Source: Methylomarinum sp. (GTDB taxonomy: Bacteria > Pseudomonadota > Gammaproteobacteria > Methylococcales > Methylomonadaceae). From it: a stretch of 12,776 nt of DNA. Shown here one piece after another: positions 8,581 through 12,776 of this stretch. Numbering within the stretch: position 1 is the first letter of the stretch; each line of letters begins with the position of its first letter. The notes beneath the pieces are model-generated. The model did no database searches and was not told the origin of the DNA. It worked only from the letters and a program-made list of their open reading frames with translations. Position numbers and translations under genes: made by a program. The stretch spans positions 1 through 12,776 of the forward strand of contig WTAG01000317.1 in NCBI GenBank assembly GCA_013139755.1, read 5' to 3'.

Positions 8581-9456
8581 ATGCACGAACTTCACAATAT
8601 ATTACAGTCCTCCCCTATTCTTCTAACCTCATTCCTATTGATCATTGGTTTACTGGTTGGAAGTTTCCTAAATGTGGTGATTTATCGACTCCCAGTAATG
8701 ATGGAGAGGGGCTGGGAAAAAGAATGCACTGAATACCTAGAACTGGATAGCAACGAAGAAGACAATACCCCTTTTAATCTAATGGTGCCTTTATCTCGCT
8801 GCCCAAGCTGTAATACCGCGATAAAGCCCTATCAAAACATTCCCGTTATCAGTTATTTATTTTTACGAGGAAAATGCGCCCATTGCAAAGCACACATATC
8901 GCTACGATACCCGCTGATTGAAGCCTTTACTGGCATTGCCTCAGCTATTGTTGCTTGGCATTTTGGCTATAGCGTTGAAACGCTGTTTGCTTTATTGCTC
9001 ACCTGGTCACTGATTGCACTTAGCTTTATTGATATTGATCAGCAATTACTACCTGATTCAATCACCCTACCGATGCTATGGCTAGGATTATTCTTAAGCT
9101 TATTTTCAATTTATACCGATACTCACGCCAGTATTATTGGAGCAGTCGCTGGATATTTAAGCTTATGGACTGTTTATCAATTATTTAAACTAGCGACAGG
9201 CAAAGAAGGTATGGGCTTTGGTGATTTTAAATTACTGGCTTTATTTGGAGCCTGGTTAGGCTGGCAATATTTACCAATAATCATTCTGCTCTCATCTTTA
9301 GTCGGTGCTGTCATCGGTATATCAATGGTTATCTTCGTTAAAAAAGATCACAACACACCAATACCATTTGGCCCTTATTTAGCGGCGGCAGGCTGGTTAG
9401 CATTAATATGGGGCGATGATATAAATACCGCTTACCTAAACACGATAGGCATGTAA
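8581..9456 (+). CDS. pilD: Prepilin peptidase / N-methyltransferase PilD
   Basis: This 291-residue inner-membrane aspartic protease cleaves the leader of type IV prepilins and methylates the new N-terminus; type II secretion pseudopilins are also substrates where present. The N-terminal membrane segment (about 13-35) runs into GSFLNVVIYRLP (27-38). The cytoplasmic methylase loop carries the CxxC pair C74/C77 and C99/C102 (CPSC, CAHC). The catalytic aspartates are most likely D151 in SFIDIDQQLLPD and D215 in the GxGD motif MGFGD. Further hydrophobic segments follow to near 276, and the conserved PIPFGPYLA lies near the C-terminus. All key residues are present. The stop is one base from coaE. 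The start region is CA-rich with no strong Shine-Dalgarno, but the next in-frame ATGs would remove the membrane segment. Confidence 0.97.
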   Translation: MHELHNILQSSPILLTSFLLIIGLLVGSFLNVVIYRLPVMMERGWEKECTEYLELDSNEEDNTPFNLMVPLSRCPSCNTAIKPYQNIPVISYLFLRGKCAHCKAHISLRYPLIEAFTGIASAIVAWHFGYSVETLFALLLTWSLIALSFIDIDQQLLPDSITLPMLWLGLFLSLFSIYTDTHASIIGAVAGYLSLWTVYQLFKLATGKEGMGFGDFKLLALFGAWLGWQYLPIIILLSSLVGAVIGISMVIFVKKDHNTPIPFGPYLAAAGWLALIWGDDINTAYLNTIGM

Positions 9457-9457
9457 G

Positions 9458-10057
9458 ATGTTGAAAATTGGTTTAACAGGAGGCATAGGCAGTGGTAAAT
9501 CAACTGTCGCTGAATTATTTAACAGTCTATATAATATTCCGGTTATTGATGCAGACATTATCGCCCACCAATTAGTAGAACCAGACCAACCAGCGCTAGC
9601 ACTCTTACAGCAAACCTTTGGCCAATCAATCATCAACCCAAAGGGTGCTTTAGATAGAGATCAACTGAGAGACATTATTTTTTCTGATAGTGATAAAAAA
9701 GATCAACTAGAAAAAATTCTTCACCCTCTTATTTATCAACAAATGCAGGCTGAATTTGATCTACAAACATCAGTCTATTGCATTCTTTGCATCCCTCTTT
9801 TAATGGAGACAAAAATGACCCACTTTGTTGATCGTGTTTTGGTAGTTGACTGTCCAGTTGAGGTGCAGATAGAAAGAGTAATGCAACGAGACTCTCTTTC
9901 AAAAGAGAGTATCTTATCTATTATTAAAAGTCAGGTTTCTCGTGAAACACGACTTTCTCAAGCCAATAATGTTATTCATAACCCAAATTCAAGTACACCA
10001 CTTGCAGAACAAGTCAAAAAGCTTCACAATCAATATATATTACTGAGCAACTCTTAG
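9458..10057 (+). CDS. coaE: Dephospho-CoA kinase
   Basis: The 199-residue P-loop kinase catalyses the last step of coenzyme A synthesis, ATP-dependent phosphorylation of the 3'-hydroxyl of dephospho-CoA; E. coli CoaE has 206 residues. The P-loop GGIGSGKS is at 8-15, the DxD-type segment VIDADIIAHQL places D31 and D33 in the active site, and HPLIY (89-93) and IPLLMET (112-118) are family motifs. The lid and C-terminal segment SQVSRETRLSQANNVI (158-173) is typical. It begins one base after the pilD stop and is followed by zapD after 12 bases, an order common in gammaproteobacteria. AGG at 9447-9449 is a modest Shine-Dalgarno. A palindrome lies within codons 145-151. Confidence 0.97.
   Translation: MLKIGLTGGIGSGKSTVAELFNSLYNIPVIDADIIAHQLVEPDQPALALLQQTFGQSIINPKGALDRDQLRDIIFSDSDKKDQLEKILHPLIYQQMQAEFDLQTSVYCILCIPLLMETKMTHFVDRVLVVDCPVEVQIERVMQRDSLSKESILSIIKSQVSRETRLSQANNVIHNPNSSTPLAEQVKKLHNQYILLSNS
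9891..9910 (+). repeat. Nine-base-arm palindrome inside coaE
   Basis: ACTCTCTTT (9891-9899) is matched exactly by AAAGAGAGT (9902-9910) around CA. It encodes part of the RDSLSKES segment of CoaE. A match of this size somewhere in a window of this length is not very unlikely by chance. Confidence 0.5.
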
Positions 10058-10069
10058 GTTCCCTTATCT

Positions 10070-10840
10070 GTGAACACACATACTTTCTACGAATTTCCGC
10101 TTAACGAACGAGTTAGAGTATTTATGCGACTGGAACAACTATTCCAGCAACTCACTCACTTCATGAATGGTGAAACCATTTTTGACAAGCGTGCGGCTAT
10201 CTCAGTTTTGTTAAATATTCTAATGATTTTCAGTCGAAATGATTTAAAATCAGAATTAATTAAAGAACTAGAGCGACATTCAAAATTTCTCAATCAAATA
10301 GCCAATAGCCAAGGCGTTGATGCCGAAAAATTAAACCAAATTCTTAGTGAGCTAAACATCATTAGCCAAAAGCTCTATAAAACCAATGGAAAAATTGGGA
10401 TCAACGTCATGGAAAGTGATTTGTTTCAAAGCATTTCACAACGAAACGCCATCCCTGGAGGCACTTGCTCCTTTGACTTACCCGCATTCCATTACTGGTT
10501 AGAACAAGATAATAATGTTCAACAAGCTGACTTAGCTCAATGGACAAAACCTTTAGCAGATATTCGCACTGCAATTGATTTAATACTTAATTTTATCCGC
10601 CAAAGCAGTATGCCCACGTCAGAACTTGCTGAAGCGGGATTCTTCCAGCTTGCCTTCGAAAAGTCCCAGCCTTTTCAGCTCCTTAGGATTGCAATTGACC
10701 ATACCATTCCTTGTTTTGCTGAAGTAAGCGGAGGGAAGCACCGTTTCACTATTCGCTTTATGGCACCATCAACCGATAATAAGCGTCCCTCTCAAACTCG
10801 AGAAGACATCCCCTTTTCCCTGACTCGTTGCGTTTTCTAA
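10070..10840 (+). CDS. zapD: Cell division protein ZapD (FtsZ-bundling)
   Basis: The 256-residue cytoplasmic protein crosslinks FtsZ filaments at the division ring; E. coli ZapD has 247 residues. Recognisable stretches are the N-terminal [17 protein letters not shown] (compare LFEHPLNEKMR), the central [17 protein letters not shown] (128-144) and the C-terminal HRFTIRFM. The start is GTG at 10070, which places the N-terminus exactly where the family begins; the AGG at 10057-10059 overlapping the coaE stop may serve as a weak ribosome site. It is 12 bases from coaE and shares one base with yacG (TAATG), so it is part of the same operon. It is predicted to be largely helical with no membrane segment. 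Confidence 0.95.
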   Translation: MNTHTFYEFPLNERVRVFMRLEQLFQQLTHFMNGETIFDKRAAISVLLNILMIFSRNDLKSELIKELERHSKFLNQIANSQGVDAEKLNQILSELNIISQKLYKTNGKIGINVMESDLFQSISQRNAIPGGTCSFDLPAFHYWLEQDNNVQQADLAQWTKPLADIRTAIDLILNFIRQSSMPTSELAEAGFFQLAFEKSQPFQLLRIAIDHTIPCFAEVSGGKHRFTIRFMAPSTDNKRPSQTREDIPFSLTRCVF

Positions 10841-11049
10841 TGTCCACCACAAATAATCCAACAAAACAACTCGTTGTATCTTGCCCTACATGCCAAAAAA
10901 ACGTTATATGGAATGATATGCAAATATCCAAGCCTTTTTGCAGCAAACGCTGTAAATTGATTGATTTAGGTGAATGGGCGGCTGAAGAAAAAACAATTCC
11001 AGGAGATCCAGTCTATTCTGAATATGATAGCGATTCTTTTTTACAGTAA
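10840..11049 (+). CDS. yacG: DNA gyrase inhibitor YacG, small zinc protein
   Basis: This 69-residue protein has a four-cysteine zinc site: C15 and C18 (CPTC), C34 and C38 (CSKRC). It is followed by the highly conserved [14 protein letters not shown] segment that defines YacG, and an acidic tail. E. coli YacG (65 residues) binds GyrB and blocks DNA binding by gyrase. ATG 10840 is chosen because it overlaps the zapD stop by one base (TAATG) and matches the family N-terminus. A TTG at 10828 in the same frame would add only MRFL and is less likely. It is the last gene of the rightward cluster. Confidence 0.95.
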   Translation: MSTTNNPTKQLVVSCPTCQKNVIWNDMQISKPFCSKRCKLIDLGEWAAEEKTIPGDPVYSEYDSDSFLQ

Positions 11050-11057
11050 ATTTACAC

Positions 11058-11095
11058 AGCCCTTCTAAATTTCAAGTAGATAAATAATTTAGGCT
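11058..11095. terminator. Possible bidirectional stem-loop between converging genes
   Basis: In the 51-base gap between yacG and the opposing gene, AGC (11058-11060) plus CTAAATT (11065-11071) can pair with AATTTAGGCT (11086-11095), with a four-base bulge and a 14-base loop. Its placement between two converging stop codons suits a shared terminator, but the stem is AT-rich, interrupted and without a good T-run. Confidence 0.3.
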
Positions 11096-11100
11096 ATCTG

Positions 11101-11976
11101 CTATAAAATCTCTTTTATCGATTTAGCCAATAACTTATCCAGATTAATACAAGCACTTGGGTGACTGATACTGTCAGTACTCCAGATTTTCTTCACCCCA
11201 GCCTGCATAATATGTTGCTCAGCATCCCCACAGAACAATGGATGAGTGATAACCGCATAAACTTGTTCTACTCCAGCTTTCAACAACAAGTCAGTCGCTT
11301 TGGCCAACGTTCTCCCCGTACTTGCCATATCATCGATGATAACGACAGGGTTATTATGGAAATCATGCTCAAGTAAGCTCATCACTACTTGCGTGTCACC
11401 TTGACGAGTTTTTTCTGCTACCAAATAGTCAAAACCTATTTTTTTTGCAATAGCAGACACCCACTGTTCCGATTCACCATCAGGCCCCAATAACACGGCA
11501 TAATCGAATTGACGCTTAAGAAAACAAGCAATTTCATCCGCCGCAGTCAAACTAATCGCATTAGCTATCGGTATCGCCTGACTTAGCTTTGAAATACGAT
11601 GCAAATGTGGATCAACAGTAATAACATCGTCAAACTGCTCGGCCAACATTTGTCCGATAATACTCTGACTAACTGCTTCACCAGGGTGGTTAGCAATATC
11701 CTGACGCATATAACATAAATACGGAGCCACTAAGCTGACTCTTTTTGCCCCTAATTGCCTAGCTGTTTTTACACACAGCAACAATTCGATTAATTTATCG
11801 TTAGGTTGATTAAGACTGCGACATATAACCACGTGCTCAGGAATATTTGTTGGCAAGCGTAATAAGCTTTCCCCATCTGGGAAATGATGTAGGTATACTT
11901 CTTCAACCTGAACATCAAGTACCGCTCCTAGGCGTTGAGACTGAATCATGTATTCAGTAAATGTAAGTATTAACAT
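11101..11976 (-). CDS. Ribose-phosphate pyrophosphokinase-like protein (class III type)
   Basis: The 291-residue protein resembles PRPP synthase, which transfers pyrophosphate from ATP to ribose 5-phosphate. FPDGES is at 32-37 and APYLCYMRQD at 84-93, followed by PGEAVS (98-103) and DPHLHR (122-127). The catalytic loop EKTR is at 188-191, and the PRPP loop VVIIDDMASTGRTL is at 211-224. The EKTR loop and RQD...PGE pattern are nearer the archaeal/class III form than the housekeeping bacterial Prs, and the loop has STGRT where classical enzymes have DTxGT. ATG 11976 gives the expected strand-forming start MLILTF, with TAGGG just upstream. An in-frame TTG at 11997 would overlap the previous gene. 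It lies 10 bases downstream of the phosphorylase gene and is probably co-transcribed. The exact substrate is inferred. Confidence 0.85.
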   Translation of the reverse strand: MLILTFTEYMIQSQRLGAVLDVQVEEVYLHHFPDGESLLRLPTNIPEHVVICRSLNQPNDKLIELLLCVKTARQLGAKRVSLVAPYLCYMRQDIANHPGEAVSQSIIGQMLAEQFDDVITVDPHLHRISKLSQAIPIANAISLTAADEIACFLKRQFDYAVLLGPDGESEQWVSAIAKKIGFDYLVAEKTRQGDTQVVMSLLEHDFHNNPVVIIDDMASTGRTLAKATDLLLKAGVEQVYAVITHPLFCGDAEQHIMQAGVKKIWSTDSISHPSACINLDKLLAKSIKEIL

Positions 11977-11986
11977 AGCTATAACC

Positions 11987-12776
11987 CTAAAATGCAATCA
12001 ACGGTTTCAATACCTGCTCATCATCACCAATGCTGTAACCCGTGTTCTGTTTTGCCAGGTTTTTTGCAAACATAAAATCTGCCTCAAATTCAGCATGAAT
12101 CCGAAATAAAGGTTCACCTTTTACGACTTTATCACCCAATTTTTTTAACAAATCAACACCTGCTTTTTTTTCCATAGGCGCTCCAGCAATGCGGGCAATT
12201 CTGGCAGTTTGAAAATTATCAATATGAGTCACCACGCCGTCACGATCAGCACATATCTCATAACACAGTTGACCGGGTTGCAAATCTATTTTTTTTTCAC
12301 CTTGTGCTTTTATAATGTCATTCATCTTTACACATGCCCTACCTGACTCTAAGATATCCCTGGCAATAGCGTAACCTTGCCCTCCACGCACATCAGGATC
12401 AAACTCAATAATTCGCCCCGCTAGCTGCAACGATTTTTGACGCGAATCAGCCGGCGCATCAGAATCATTATTCAACACTTTCATAATATCTCGAGCTTCA
12501 AGCACTGGACCAATACCTAACCCTATAGGTTGACGTCCATCAGTAATCATTACTTCCAGATGGATATTAAGATGGTCACCGACGAACTCAAATAACTTTC
12601 GCAAGGCTAATGCTTGTCGCATATGCCTTACTTTGGCCGTTGGCCCCACAGGAATATCGATTAACAAATGTGTTGAACCTGCCGCCAGTTTTTTCGACAA
12701 AATAGATGCGACCAGCTGTCCTTGTGAATCAATTCCCAATGGCCTTTCAACTGAAATCAGTAAATCATCAACAGGT
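11987..12776 (-). CDS. Thymidine phosphorylase-like / AMP phosphorylase-type protein, C-terminal part
   Basis: The reading frame is open to the right edge, so the start lies outside. About 262 residues are visible of a family usually near 500. Just inside the edge the protein reads [17 protein letters not shown], then [17 protein letters not shown] and [13 protein letters not shown], which contribute to the phosphate and ribose site in pyrimidine/AMP phosphorylases. [12 protein letters not shown] and [15 protein letters not shown] follow, then the C-terminal alpha/beta domain. The wording matches the long 'putative thymidine phosphorylase' family shared by archaea (where it is AMP phosphorylase) and some proteobacteria, rather than classical E. 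coli DeoA. Substrates could be nucleoside or nucleoside monophosphate plus phosphate; the N-terminal part that would help decide is missing. The PRPP-synthase-like gene follows after 10 bases. Confidence 0.9.
   Translation of the reverse strand, partial: PVDDLLISVERPLGIDSQGQLVASILSKKLAAGSTHLLIDIPVGPTAKVRHMRQALALRKLFEFVGDHLNIHLEVMITDGRQPIGLGIGPVLEARDIMKVLNNDSDAPADSRQKSLQLAGRIIEFDPDVRGGQGYAIARDILESGRACVKMNDIIKAQGEKKIDLQPGQLCYEICADRDGVVTHIDNFQTARIARIAGAPMEKKAGVDLLKKLGDKVVKGEPLFRIHAEFEADFMFAKNLAKQNTGYSIGDDEQVLKPLIAF

Noticed and set aside
10828..10839. TTG start at 10828 for yacG
   Set aside because: It adds only four residues inside the zapD end. The ATG in the TAATG overlap matches the family start better.
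11977..11997. TTG start at 11997 for the PRPP-synthase-like gene
   Set aside because: It would add MHFRVIA and overlap the phosphorylase gene. The ATG at 11976 fits the family N-terminus and has TAGGG at suitable spacing.

Overview
This window looks like ordinary housekeeping chromosome from a gammaproteobacterium with moderate to low GC (near 40% by eye). Two gene orders point to that class: pepA-holC-valS, and pilB-pilC-pilD followed by coaE-zapD-yacG. The ZapD and chi (HolC) subunit families are themselves characteristic of it. The left-going pair at the right end, a long-form 'thymidine phosphorylase' of archaeal AMP-phosphorylase type plus a class III-like PRPP synthase, together with AT-leaning codon use, would suit a Methylococcales-type methanotroph. 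That genus-level guess is inference only.

Layout. (1) Positions 2-460 hold the C-terminal part of leucyl aminopeptidase (pepA), which overlaps holC (453-887) by 8 bases. A 142-base gap with one GC-rich hairpin follows. (2) valS (1030-3840) is complete. An HDOD-GAF signalling gene (3844-5292) starts three bases after its stop. (3) A 289-base AT-rich gap carries a good sigma70-type promoter and a long structured leader. It leads into the type IV pilus assembly operon pilB-pilC-pilD (5582-9456), which continues almost without gaps into coaE, zapD and yacG (to 11049). (4) On the minus strand, converging on yacG, a PRPP-synthase-like gene (11101-11976) lies downstream of a thymidine/AMP-phosphorylase-like gene that runs off the right edge (11987-12776). 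No tRNA, rRNA, insertion sequence, integrase or CRISPR array was seen.

How the genes fit together. PilB (assembly ATPase), PilC (inner-membrane platform) and PilD (prepilin peptidase/methylase) make the pilus assembly core; the pilin gene is not in the window. CoaE makes coenzyme A, ZapD bundles FtsZ at the division site, and YacG is a small zinc protein that inhibits gyrase. These six genes form a familiar gammaproteobacterial cluster. The phosphorylase/PRPP-synthase pair suggests salvage of nucleotide ribose phosphate.

No unmistakable new system is present. The items most worth a second look are a 28-base near-perfect palindrome nested in a larger foldback inside holC; a C8 tract between the HDOD and GAF domains where slippage either way would truncate the protein; the structured pilB leader with an unused Shine-Dalgarno-like sequence; and the phosphorylase/PRPP-synthase pair.
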